A stretch of DNA of 8,920 nt from Bacillota bacterium (GTDB lineage: Bacteria > Bacillota > Clostridia > Lachnospirales > Lachnospiraceae): assembly GCA_023428655.1 (NCBI GenBank), contig JAEYXC010000157.1, forward strand, positions 1-8,920. The letters run 5' to 3'. The translations under genes were made by a program, and so were the position numbers. This document shows, in pieces, positions 1 to 7,187 of the stretch. The notes under the pieces are model-generated. The model had not been told where the DNA came from. It saw only the letters and a program-made list of their open reading frames with translations, and made no database searches. The stretch's first letter is position 1; the number at the start of each line of letters is the position of its first letter.

Positions 1-1856
1 AGTACAATGATACCGACATCTATAAAGGCTTAACCTTCTGGTCTCCGAATGTGAATATTTTCCGAGATCCCAGATGGGGTAGAGGCCATGAGACCTATGG
101 CGAAGATCCTTATTTAAGCTCCAGACTTGGGGTTCGATTCGTTCAGGGTATTCAGGGACATGATGAAAAATATATGAAGGCAGCGGCATGTGCAAAGCAT
201 TTTGCCGTTCATTCGGGTCCGGAGGACATCAGACACAGCTTCAATGCCGAGGTTTCCACCCAGGATTTGTATGAAACCTATCTTCCGGCTTTTAAGGCGT
301 GTGTACAGGAAGCCGATGTGGAAGCAGTCATGGGTGCGTACAATCGTACCAATGGAGAGCCCTGCTGTGGCAGTAAGACTCTTCTTCAGGATATTTTACG
401 TGAGCAATGGGGCTTTGAGGGACATGTTACCTCGGACTGCTGGGCTATCAAAGATTTCCATGAGGGTCATATGGTTACCTCAACACCCGTTGAGTCTGTT
501 GCCTTAGCAATGAATAATGGTTGCGACTTAAACTGCGGTAATCTGTTTGGCAATCTCCTCTATGCCCTCCGAGACGGATTGGTAACGGAGGAAACCATTG
601 ATCAGGCTGTAATCCGCCTGGTTACAACCCGTATGAAGTTGGGCTTGTTTGATGAACCCTCCAAGGTGGTATTCAATAGCATTGGCTACGATCAGGTTGA
701 TTCCAACGAGCACAAGGAGTTGAATATCAGAACTTCCAGAAAATCCATTGTACTGTTAAAGAATGAGAACAAGCTACTTCCTCTTGATAAGAATAAGCTT
801 AAGACAGTGGGCGTGATTGGACCGAATGCGGACAATCGCAAGGCGCTGGTTGGTAATTATGAGGGTACAGCCTCTGAATATATTACTGTGCTTGAGGGAA
901 TTAAGGAATATTTGGGTGAGGATATCCGTGTTTTCTACTCCGAGGGCTGCCACCTATTCAAGGATCGAGTTCAGGGCTTGGGCCAGGAGAATGACCGTAT
1001 TGCGGAAGCACGCGCTGTATGTGATCATAGCGATGTTGTCATTGCATGCCTCGGTTTGGATCCGGGACTGGAAGGAGAAGAGGGGGATCAGGGTAATGAA
1101 TTCGCCAGCGGAGACAAGCCGAACCTAAACCTTCCCGGACTTCAGGAGGAGGTTCTTAAGGAGTTATATAAGAGCGGAAAACCGGTTATTCTGGTACTGT
1201 TATCCGGTAGTGCACTCAGCATTCCCTGGGCGGATGAGCATATTCCTGCCATCGTTCAGGGCTGGTATCCCGGCGCACAGGGCGGAAGAGCAATCGCGGA
1301 GATGTTATTTGGTGAATTCTCACCGGAGGGTAAGCTGCCGGTTACCTTCTACCGTACCACAGAGGAGCTACCGGAATTCACAGATTATAATATGAAGGGA
1401 AGAACCTACCGCTATATGCCACAGGATGCATTATATCCCTTTGGATATGGTTTATCCTATACGAAATTTGAGATGAGCAATGCATCCATCGATGCGGATG
1501 TGATTGAGCCGGGAATGACGGTTAACTGTAGTGTGGATCTTAAAAATGTCGGTGATTATGCAGGAGCGGAAACCGTACAGGTTTATGTCAGGGTTAATCG
1601 TCAGGATGCACCGAATCATCAATTAAAGGGCTTGAAAAAGATTTATCTTCAGCCGGGTGAGCAAAAAACAATTAAGATAACATTAAAGGACGAGGCTTTT
1701 GGGCTTTATGATAATAACGGAAAGCTGGTACTTCACGAAGGGGATTATGAGGTGTTTATCGGTAGTAGTCAACCGGATTCAAGAAGTATTAAATTAACAG
1801 CGAATAAACCATTCAGCAAAATCATGCGTGCCAAAGAAACCGTTATTCTGAATTAA
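1..1856 (+). CDS. Glycoside hydrolase family 3, probable beta-xylosidase (5' partial)
   Basis: The reading frame is open from the window edge (first whole codon at base 3) to the TAA at 1854-1856, giving 617 visible residues. The GTG at base 51 lies inside the conserved WSPNVNIFRDPRWGRGHETYGEDP block and is not the start; relatives of about 700-715 residues suggest roughly 90-100 are missing. In visible numbering, the TIM-barrel domain has the substrate-binding KHF motif at 65-67 and the nucleophile Asp145 in VTSDCWAI. The second alpha/beta domain carries LEGEEGD (from about residue 356), which probably includes the acid/base Glu, followed by a GDK...LNLPGLQ motif. An FnIII-like domain (about 500-580, with KNVGDYAGAETVQVYV) ends the protein. 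Such enzymes release single sugars from the non-reducing end of beta-linked oligosaccharides. Xylose as product is inferred from the GH67 gene downstream; beta-glucosidase or arabinofuranosidase activity cannot be excluded. Secretion cannot be judged without the N-terminus. Confidence 0.93.
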   Translation, partial: YNDTDIYKGLTFWSPNVNIFRDPRWGRGHETYGEDPYLSSRLGVRFVQGIQGHDEKYMKAAACAKHFAVHSGPEDIRHSFNAEVSTQDLYETYLPAFKACVQEADVEAVMGAYNRTNGEPCCGSKTLLQDILREQWGFEGHVTSDCWAIKDFHEGHMVTSTPVESVALAMNNGCDLNCGNLFGNLLYALRDGLVTEETIDQAVIRLVTTRMKLGLFDEPSKVVFNSIGYDQVDSNEHKELNIRTSRKSIVLLKNENKLLPLDKNKLKTVGVIGPNADNRKALVGNYEGTASEYITVLEGIKEYLGEDIRVFYSEGCHLFKDRVQGLGQENDRIAEARAVCDHSDVVIACLGLDPGLEGEEGDQGNEFASGDKPNLNLPGLQEEVLKELYKSGKPVILVLLSGSALSIPWADEHIPAIVQGWYPGAQGGRAIAEMLFGEFSPEGKLPVTFYRTTEELPEFTDYNMKGRTYRYMPQDALYPFGYGLSYTKFEMSNASIDADVIEPGMTVNCSVDLKNVGDYAGAETVQVYVRVNRQDAPNHQLKGLKKIYLQPGEQKTIKITLKDEAFGLYDNNGKLVLHEGDYEVFIGSSQPDSRSIKLTANKPFSKIMRAKETVILN

Positions 1857-1866
1857 GAAGAGCGAA

Positions 1867-2017
1867 GGGGCTGCAGCAAAATATTTTCTGAACTGTAACA
1901 ATGAGTACCTAGTCCCCTTACACACTGGTTGGATTGCTTTTGACCGTCTTCCCATTAGTGTAGGAGAGGGACTAGGTACTCATCTTCACAGAACAAATAG
2001 AATTTTGCATCAGTCCC
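1867..2017. repeat. 151-bp imperfect palindromic intergenic element with 16-bp terminal inverted repeats
   Basis: The ends 1867-1882 and 2002-2017 are inverted repeats matching at 13 of 16 positions (GGGGCTGCAGCAAAAT against the complement GGGACTGATGCAAAAT). Further in, TTCTG at 1886-1890 pairs with CAGAA at 1989-1993, and a perfect 16-bp core repeat pairs 1901-1916 with 1968-1983. It fills most of the gap between the GH3 and GH67 genes. No target-site duplication is evident: the left flank is AGCGAA and the right flank AATATT. No T-run follows it on the plus strand, so it is not a standard terminator there. It may be a MITE-like relict, a mobile terminator or an mRNA-processing hairpin; which one is undecided. 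Confidence 0.6.
1901..1983 (+). repeat. Perfect 16-bp inverted repeat forming a long hairpin
   Basis: ATGAGTACCTAGTCCC at 1901-1916 is exactly complementary to 1968-1983. After a small asymmetric internal loop, TACAC (1919-1923) can also pair with GTGTA (1958-1962), leaving an apical loop of about 34 nt. In a GH3-GH67 transcript this would be a very stable stem. It sits about 100 nt upstream of the GH67 ribosome binding site and does not sequester it. A role in protecting or processing the mRNA is inference. Confidence 0.7.
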
Positions 2018-2085
2018 AATATTTCATGGGTGGTCCTACGAAGGATAATGTCTTTGTACAGACGCTTTGTTCATTTATAAAGATT

Positions 2086-2090
2086 AGGAG
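2086..2090 (+). promoter_or_regulatory. Ribosome binding site of the GH67 gene
   Basis: AGGAG lies 7 nt before the ATG at 2098. It decides the start: the frame stays open upstream to a TTG at 2005, but that codon lies in the right arm of the palindromic element and has no such site. Confidence 0.85.
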
Positions 2091-2097
2091 AGAAAAA

Positions 2098-4149
2098 ATG
2101 AGTTATAATCAATGCTGGCTTAACTATCATAGGGTAGATAATTATAAGGATGCAGATTTACTGAAGGGAATCTATCTAGTTAAACCCGAGAAGAGTCCGA
2201 CGATGGCCGTTGTTAATAATGCAAGGAATGAACTACAAACTGCTCTTTACAAAATGATTGGTATAAAGCCGAGCTTAATAGAGGAGCAAAGCAACGAGGA
2301 TAAGGATTTGCCTTCCGGTACCATCATATTGGCATATGGAAATCAGAACCCCTATAAGCATCTGCTGAAGCTGGGGACGCTGGAGGAGGAAGGGTTCCTT
2401 CTTCATCAGTGCGATACCAAGGTATACGTAATCGGGGGATCGGAAATTGGGATCTTGTATGGATGCTTTGAGCTTATTCGCAGAGTCGCTATGGGGGAAA
2501 GTCTTCGCGGTCTTACAATTTTAGAGAATCCAATGAATCGGTTAAGAATGTTGAATCACTGGGACAACCTGGATGGCACCATTGAACGTGGATATTCGGG
2601 AGAATCCTTTTTCTTTGAGAAGGAAGAGCTTCTCATAAATAATCGAACAACGGATTATGCAAGGATGGTGGCTTCCATTGGTATTAATGCAGTCGTGATC
2701 AACAATGTAAATGTGCGAGGGCGTGCCGCCTCAGGACTGATTACGGAGCGTTATTTTGACAAGCTAAAGGAGCTGGCAGATTTATTCTTTGGGTATGGAA
2801 TTAAGCTTTATCTAAGTGTTAATTTTGCTGCTCCGATGGAAATCGGCGGATTAAACACTGCGGATCCATGTGATAAGCAGGTGGAGGCTTGGTGGAGAGA
2901 AACCGCGAAAAATGTCTATGAGAGGATACCTAATTTTGGTGGCTTTCTAGTCAAGGCAGATTCGGAAGGACGTCCGGGGCCCTTCACCTATAATAGATCC
3001 CATGCGGAGGGGGCGAATACGCTGGCAAGGGCGTTAAAGCCATATGACGGAATTCTGATCTGGAGATGCTTTGTGTATAACTGTCAGCAGGATTGGCGTG
3101 ATTATAAGACGGACCGTGCAAGAGCGGCTTATGATAACTTTATGGAATTGGATGGGGAATTTGAGGATAATGTTATCCTTCAAATTAAGAACGGTCCTAT
3201 GGACTTTCAGGTAAGAGAACCGGTCTCCCCGTTGTTCGGTGGTCTTAGGAAGACCAATCAGATGCTGGAGGTGCAGATTGCCCAAGAGTATACCGGACAG
3301 CAAAAGCATGTATGCTATTTGATTCCGATGTGGAAGGAGATATTAAGCTATAATACCTATGCAAAGGATAGGCAGTCGACGGTAGCAGATATTGTATCCG
3401 GTAGAACCTATGGGCAGACAAACTGTGGTATTGCAGGTGTAGCGAACACGGGGAATGATTACAATTGGACCGGTCATGATCTGGCTGCGGCCAATTTGTA
3501 TGGCTATGGAAGACTATGCTGGAATACGGAGCTTTCTTCGGAGGATATTATGAGAGAGTGGATAAAGATCACCTTTGCTCATAATGATAAGGTTCTTGAA
3601 GTATTGTCAGGAATATTACGGGGATCTTGGTTAACCTATGAGAAATATACTTCACCCTTAGGGATTGGTTGGATGGTAAATCCTCATCATCATTACGGAC
3701 CGAATGTAGATGGCTATGAATACGACAAATGGGGTACCTATCATCGAGCAGATCGTAACGGAGTCGGTGTGGACCGCACGAAAGCAGGTACGGGCTATGT
3801 GACTCAGTATAACGAACCTAATGCATCCATCTATGAAAGCTTAGAGAACTGTCCCGAGGAATTACTTTTATTCTTTCATCATGTACCCTATGATTATGTA
3901 CTGAAAAGCGGGAAGACCCTAATACAGCATATTTATGACACCCATTTTGAAGGAGTAGAAGAGGTAGAGGAAATGATAGCAGGGTTACATTCTCTTGAAG
4001 GACTTCTTCCTCAGGATGTGTATCTGCGTCTAATGGAACGCTTTGCTATGCAGCTGGAGAGTGCCATAGAATGGCGGGATCGAATCAATACCTATTTCTA
4101 TCGAAAATCCGGTGTGGATGACGGTAAGTATAGAAAAATCTATTATTAA
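2098..4149 (+). CDS. aguA: GH67 alpha-glucuronidase
   Basis: This 683-residue enzyme matches the family's usual length (about 680). It removes 4-O-methylglucuronic or glucuronic acid alpha-1,2-linked to the terminal xylose of xylo-oligosaccharides. The N-terminus MSYNQCWLNY is typical of the family and has no signal peptide, so it acts in the cytoplasm on imported aldouronic acids. The order is an N-terminal beta-sandwich (about 1-140), a central TIM barrel and a C-terminal helical domain. Catalytic residues are in place: Glu290 in KADSEGRPGP as acid, Asp369 in NGPMDFQVREP and Glu397 in QIAQEYTGQ. The spacings of 79 and 28 residues equal those between E285, D364 and E392 of the Geobacillus enzyme, from memory. 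The start is the ATG with AGGAG 7 nt upstream; the longer TTG start is rejected. The gene lies 241 bp after the GH3 gene and no convincing promoter was found between them, so co-transcription is plausible. Nothing appears broken or missing. Confidence 0.96.
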   Translation: MSYNQCWLNYHRVDNYKDADLLKGIYLVKPEKSPTMAVVNNARNELQTALYKMIGIKPSLIEEQSNEDKDLPSGTIILAYGNQNPYKHLLKLGTLEEEGFLLHQCDTKVYVIGGSEIGILYGCFELIRRVAMGESLRGLTILENPMNRLRMLNHWDNLDGTIERGYSGESFFFEKEELLINNRTTDYARMVASIGINAVVINNVNVRGRAASGLITERYFDKLKELADLFFGYGIKLYLSVNFAAPMEIGGLNTADPCDKQVEAWWRETAKNVYERIPNFGGFLVKADSEGRPGPFTYNRSHAEGANTLARALKPYDGILIWRCFVYNCQQDWRDYKTDRARAAYDNFMELDGEFEDNVILQIKNGPMDFQVREPVSPLFGGLRKTNQMLEVQIAQEYTGQQKHVCYLIPMWKEILSYNTYAKDRQSTVADIVSGRTYGQTNCGIAGVANTGNDYNWTGHDLAAANLYGYGRLCWNTELSSEDIMREWIKITFAHNDKVLEVLSGILRGSWLTYEKYTSPLGIGWMVNPHHHYGPNVDGYEYDKWGTYHRADRNGVGVDRTKAGTGYVTQYNEPNASIYESLENCPEELLLFFHHVPYDYVLKSGKTLIQHIYDTHFEGVEEVEEMIAGLHSLEGLLPQDVYLRLMERFAMQLESAIEWRDRINTYFYRKSGVDDGKYRKIYY

Positions 4150-4160
4150 AGGATATCGAA

Positions 4161-4198
4161 GCAAAGAAAGCCGCAATCCATATACTGCGGCTATTTGC
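4161..4198. terminator. Terminator-like hairpin after the GH67 gene
   Basis: AGCCGCA at 4169-4175 pairs perfectly with TGCGGCT at 4186-4192 around a 10-nt loop. Beyond a small internal loop, GCAAA (4161-4165) pairs with TTTGC (4194-4198). It begins 12 nt after the GH67 stop codon. The plus strand lacks a proper T-run (only ATTTGC follows), so termination may be partial, leaving some read-through into uxuA. A role as a 3'-end stabilising stem is also possible. Confidence 0.5.
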
Positions 4199-4257
4199 AA
4201 TTCATACCGAAAAGGAAAGCATAAGGAGCTTCATAAGAAAGGGATCAATCCATACTA

Positions 4258-4291
4258 AGAATAACTTGTATTCTAATAGTAGGGATACTAT
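4258..4291. promoter_or_regulatory. Two short palindromes overlapping the uxuA promoter (possible operator)
   Basis: AGAATA-N5-TATTCT (4258-4263 with 4269-4274) spans the proposed -35 box. ATAGT-N6-ACTAT (4276-4280 with 4287-4291) covers the spacer and the start of the -10 box. That position suits a repressor, perhaps one responding to a uronate, but the arms are short, the DNA is AT-rich and chance is a real alternative. No regulator gene lies in the window. Confidence 0.25.
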
Positions 4292-4294
4292 ACT
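4266..4294 (+). promoter_or_regulatory. Candidate sigma-A-type promoter for uxuA
   Basis: TTGTAT at 4266-4271 (4 of 6 to TTGACA) and TATACT at 4289-4294 (5 of 6 to TATAAT) are separated by exactly 17 bp. Transcription would start near 4301, giving a leader of about 40 nt before the uxuA ATG. Because it follows the hairpin after GH67, uxuA and the reductase gene could be a separately started unit. Confidence 0.5.
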
Positions 4295-4325
4295 AAATTT
4301 AAGTGCGTAATAAAATATTGATACG

Positions 4326-4331
4326 AAAGGA
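4326..4331 (+). promoter_or_regulatory. Ribosome binding site of uxuA
   Basis: AAAGGA precedes the ATG at 4342 with a rather long gap of 10 nt. The two nearer ATGs (4331, 4334) are out of frame. The site, together with the family-typical N-terminus, supports ATG 4342 over the upstream in-frame GTG at 4303, which has no such site. Confidence 0.5.
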
Positions 4332-4341
4332 TGATGATAAG

Positions 4342-5415
4342 ATGGAAATGACATTAAGATGGTTTGGCGAGAAGCATGACAGTGTAGCTCTGGACAAGAT
4401 TAGACAGATTCCCGGAGTGAGCGGCGTGGTATCCTCCTTGCATGATGTTCCGGTTGGAGAAGCGTGGAAGCTGGAGGATATCCTGGCATTGAAGAAAACA
4501 GTGGAGGAGAGTGGTCTTAAGCTGATTGGTATTGAGAGTGTCAATATTCATGAAGATATTAAAATCGGCCTTCCCTCCCGTGAGCAATACATCGAAAATT
4601 ATAAGCTATCCCTTGAGAATCTTGGTAAAGCGGATGTCCACCTGGTATGCTATAACTTTATGCCGATCTTTGACTGGACCAGAACGGATCTGGCAATGAA
4701 ATTAGAGGATGGCTCCTATGCTCTCGCCTATGATGAAAATATCATTAAGGATATTGAGCCCTCCATGATGTTTGAGCGTATGGAAAAGGAAAGCGGTGGC
4801 TTTATTCTACCCGGCTGGGAGCCGAACCGCAGGGATGAGATTATGGGCTTATTCGAGAAATATAAGGGAGTTACAGCGCGAATGCTGATGCAAAATCTGA
4901 AGTATTTCCTGGATTCGATCATGCCGGTTTGCGAGAAGTATAAAATTAAGATGGCAATTCACCCCGATGATCCTGCATGGAGTGTATTTGGCTTACCGCG
5001 TATTGTCACCAGTGAGAAGGCGCTGGAGGAAATTGCAGGCCTAAATGACAGTATCTATAATGGCTTTACTCTTTGTACCGGATCCCTCGGCAGTAACCTG
5101 AAGAATAATCTTCCTGAGATTATTCGCAATCCCAAGATTAGTAAGAGAATTCATTTTGCGCATTTACGTAATATGAAATTCGAAAGCGATGGGGTATTCC
5201 ATGAAAGCTCACACCTATCCTCGGATGGTAATTTTGATATGTATGAGGTGGTGAAGGCCCTTTATGAGAGTGGCTTTGATGGTGTAATTCGTCCGGACCA
5301 TGGACGAATGATCTGGGGTGAGCAGGCAAGACCGGGTTATGGTCTGTATGACAGAGCGCTTGGAGTGGCTTATCTGAATGGTCTCTGGGAGGCAATTCAT
5401 AAAAGCAGCAAATAG
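4342..5415 (+). CDS. uxuA: Mannonate dehydratase UxuA
   Basis: This 357-residue cytoplasmic enzyme converts D-mannonate to 2-keto-3-deoxy-D-gluconate, the last step of the glucuronate branch before KDG kinase. It has the xylose-isomerase-like TIM barrel of the family. The start MEMTLRWFGEKHDSVAL matches the family N-terminus, so ATG 4342 is preferred to GTG 4303. Recognisable blocks are SSLHDVPVGEAW, YNFMPIFDWTRTDL, AIHPDDPAWSVFGLPRIV, CTGSLGSN, HFAHLRN and RPDHGR. Likely metal ligands are His207, Cys245, His274 and Asp319, with His320 as a probable catalytic residue. These line up with the Streptococcus suis enzyme (H199, C237, H266, D310, H311, from memory) at offsets of +8 and +9. The family uses Mn2+ or Fe2+. 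The gene lies between the alpha-glucuronidase and the reductase that makes its substrate. All key residues are intact. Confidence 0.96.
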   Translation: MEMTLRWFGEKHDSVALDKIRQIPGVSGVVSSLHDVPVGEAWKLEDILALKKTVEESGLKLIGIESVNIHEDIKIGLPSREQYIENYKLSLENLGKADVHLVCYNFMPIFDWTRTDLAMKLEDGSYALAYDENIIKDIEPSMMFERMEKESGGFILPGWEPNRRDEIMGLFEKYKGVTARMLMQNLKYFLDSIMPVCEKYKIKMAIHPDDPAWSVFGLPRIVTSEKALEEIAGLNDSIYNGFTLCTGSLGSNLKNNLPEIIRNPKISKRIHFAHLRNMKFESDGVFHESSHLSSDGNFDMYEVVKALYESGFDGVIRPDHGRMIWGEQARPGYGLYDRALGVAYLNGLWEAIHKSSK

Positions 5416-5474
5416 ATTGCAGGTCCATTCTAAGAACTGGAAGGGTGGATCCAAAGCATCACTCATATTGGATG

Positions 5475-5503
5475 GTTTGTGCCTGTGATTTCTTGACACA
5501 AAC
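5475..5503 (+). other. Small hairpin in the uxuA-uxuB gap
   Basis: GTTTGTG (5475-5481) pairs perfectly with CACAAAC (5497-5503) around a 15-nt loop, ending 14 nt before the downstream ribosome binding site. No T-run follows, so it is not a terminator. It does not cover the AGGAGG. A part in setting relative expression or mRNA stability is inference. Nothing else convincing lies in this 112-bp gap. Confidence 0.35.
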
Positions 5504-5517
5504 GCATAAAAAGACAT

Positions 5518-5523
5518 AGGAGG
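5518..5523 (+). promoter_or_regulatory. Strong ribosome binding site of the reductase gene
   Basis: A full AGGAGG stands 4 nt before the ATG at 5528. The spacing is slightly tight, but the site fixes the start, and the resulting N-terminus fits the family. Confidence 0.8.
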
Positions 5524-5527
5524 TTGT

Positions 5528-7129
5528 ATGAGATTAAAAAGTTATGATCAGACCTGGAAGTCAAAGGGCTATGAGTTACCGGAATTCGATAGAGAGCGGA
5601 TACGTAAAAATACAATGGAGGAGCCAACCTGGCTTCATTTTGGAGCCGGTAATATCTTTCGTGGTTTTCCGGCAGCAGGATTGCAGAAGCTTCTTAACGA
5701 TAACAGCTATGATAAGGGTGTGATTGTTGCGGAAGGCTTTGATTATGAGATCATTGAGAAGGCATATAAGCCTTATGATGATTTAAGTCTGTTAGTGGTT
5801 TTGAAAGCGAACGGAAGTATTGAGAAGAAGGTAATTGGCAGTGTAATAGAAGCCTTAGCCGCTGATAGCGCAAAGGATATGGAATGGTCCAGATTAAAGG
5901 AGATATTTCGTAAGCCCTCCCTTCAAATGGTAAGCTTTACAATAACGGAGAAGGGTTATAGCTTATTTGATTCCAAGGGGGAACATCTGGGTGTCGTGGA
6001 GGCTGATTTTAATATTGGTATTGAGAGACCCAATCATATCATTGGCAAGGTTACCTCATTGCTTTATGAGAGATTTCTGGCGGGTGCGACACCGATTGCC
6101 ATGGTAAGTATGGATAATTGCTCCCATAACGGAGATAAGCTGTATGGCGCTGTGGAGGCCTATGCAGAGAACTGGGTGAAGAATGGATTTGTGAAGGAAG
6201 AGTTCCTGCGTTATATCAGTGATCCGAACCAGGTCTCCTTCCCATGGAGCATGATTGATAAGATTACGCCAAGACCGGATGATAAGGTGAAGCAGATGTT
6301 AACGGAGGAGGGGTTCCTGGATACGGAGCTGATTATTACCGGTAAAAATACCTATACGGCAGCCTTTGTGAATGCGGAGGAGACGGAATACCTGGTAATC
6401 GAGGATCACTTCCCCAATGGCCGGCCTCCTTTCGAGAAAGCAGGGATTCTATTTACCGATCGTGAGACCGTTGATAAAGTAGAGAAAATGAAGGTATGTA
6501 CCTGTCTTAATCCTCTTCACACTGCCTTAGCAATCTTCGGCTGCCTGTTATCCTATGAGACGATATGGGAGGAGATGAGGGATTCACTTCTTGTGAAGCT
6601 GGTAAATCAAATTGGTTATGTAGAGGGAATGCCGGTGGTAGTGAATCCCGGTATACTGGATCCCCAGGATTTCATTAAGGCGGTTTTAGAGCTCAGACTG
6701 CCGAATCCCTTTATGCCGGATGCACCCCAAAGAATTGCAACGGATACTTCACAGAAGCTATCGATCCGTTTTGGAGAGACGATTAAGGCCTATGTTAAGA
6801 GCAAGGAGCTGGATGTAAAGGATCTGACTCTTATCCCGCTGACGATAGCCGGCTGGTGCCGCTATCTGATGGGTGTGGATGACAACGGCAATGCCTTTGT
6901 TCCAAGTCCGGACCCGCTTCTGGAGGAGGTTCAGGAATATGTGAAGGCGGTCAGACTGGGAGATAAGTCGATTGCGAAAAACACACTCAGACCGATTCTC
7001 TCCAATGAGAAGATCTTTGCCGTAGATTTGTATGAGGTCGGTCTGGCAGATAAGGTTGAGGGAATGTTCCTAGAGTTAATTGCCGGGGTCGGTGCCGTAA
7101 GAGAAACCCTTCAAAAATATCTTGCATAG
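5528..7129 (+). CDS. uxuB: Mannitol dehydrogenase family oxidoreductase, probable D-fructuronate reductase
   Basis: This 533-residue protein belongs to the polyol-specific long-chain dehydrogenases. The N-terminal Rossmann domain has the nucleotide-binding LHFGAGNIFRGF motif (36-47). Later landmarks are VSMDNCSHNGDKL, DKITPRP and, in the C-terminal helical domain, KVCTCLNPLHTALA (322-335). The likely reaction is NAD(P)H-dependent reduction of D-fructuronate to D-mannonate, the substrate of the neighbouring UxuA, 112 bp upstream. The family also acts on mannitol, tagaturonate, altritol and other polyols, so the substrate rests on context. The usual active-site pattern K-x4-N-x2-H appears here as Lys322-x5-Asn328-x2-His331: the position five before Asn328 is Val323. 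From memory, CLNPLHTALA-type proteins form a clostridial/Thermotoga subgroup, so this may be normal for it rather than a defect. The gene ends 58 bp before a strong terminator and looks intact. Confidence 0.88.
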   Translation: MRLKSYDQTWKSKGYELPEFDRERIRKNTMEEPTWLHFGAGNIFRGFPAAGLQKLLNDNSYDKGVIVAEGFDYEIIEKAYKPYDDLSLLVVLKANGSIEKKVIGSVIEALAADSAKDMEWSRLKEIFRKPSLQMVSFTITEKGYSLFDSKGEHLGVVEADFNIGIERPNHIIGKVTSLLYERFLAGATPIAMVSMDNCSHNGDKLYGAVEAYAENWVKNGFVKEEFLRYISDPNQVSFPWSMIDKITPRPDDKVKQMLTEEGFLDTELIITGKNTYTAAFVNAEETEYLVIEDHFPNGRPPFEKAGILFTDRETVDKVEKMKVCTCLNPLHTALAIFGCLLSYETIWEEMRDSLLVKLVNQIGYVEGMPVVVNPGILDPQDFIKAVLELRLPNPFMPDAPQRIATDTSQKLSIRFGETIKAYVKSKELDVKDLTLIPLTIAGWCRYLMGVDDNGNAFVPSPDPLLEEVQEYVKAVRLGDKSIAKNTLRPILSNEKIFAVDLYEVGLADKVEGMFLELIAGVGAVRETLQKYLA

Positions 7130-7187
7130 GATCATAAGAAGTTAGGAAGGCAAGCTTACGCTAACCTAGTCTGCTTAAGAAAAAGAT

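Noticed and set aside
2054..2081. TTGTAC-N16-TATAAA as a GH67 promoter
   Set aside because: The start site would fall on the ribosome binding site, leaving no usable leader.
2005..2097. TTG-initiated 31-residue N-terminal extension of the GH67 protein
   Set aside because: It begins inside the right arm of the palindromic element, lacks a ribosome binding site, and the ATG at 2098 has AGGAG and gives the family N-terminus.
4303..4341. GTG-initiated 13-residue extension of UxuA
   Set aside because: It would start right at the predicted transcription start with no ribosome binding site; MEMTLRWFGE matches the known UxuA N-terminus.
5493..5521. Perfect TTGACA box upstream of the UxuB-type gene as a promoter
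   Set aside because: At 16-18 bp spacing the -10 position reads CATAGG, ATAGGA or TAGGAG, and transcription would start in or after the ribosome binding site.
5802..5815. Possible catabolite-responsive element (TGAAAGCGAACGGA)
   Set aside because: It lies within the UxuB coding sequence and breaks the required symmetry in its right half.
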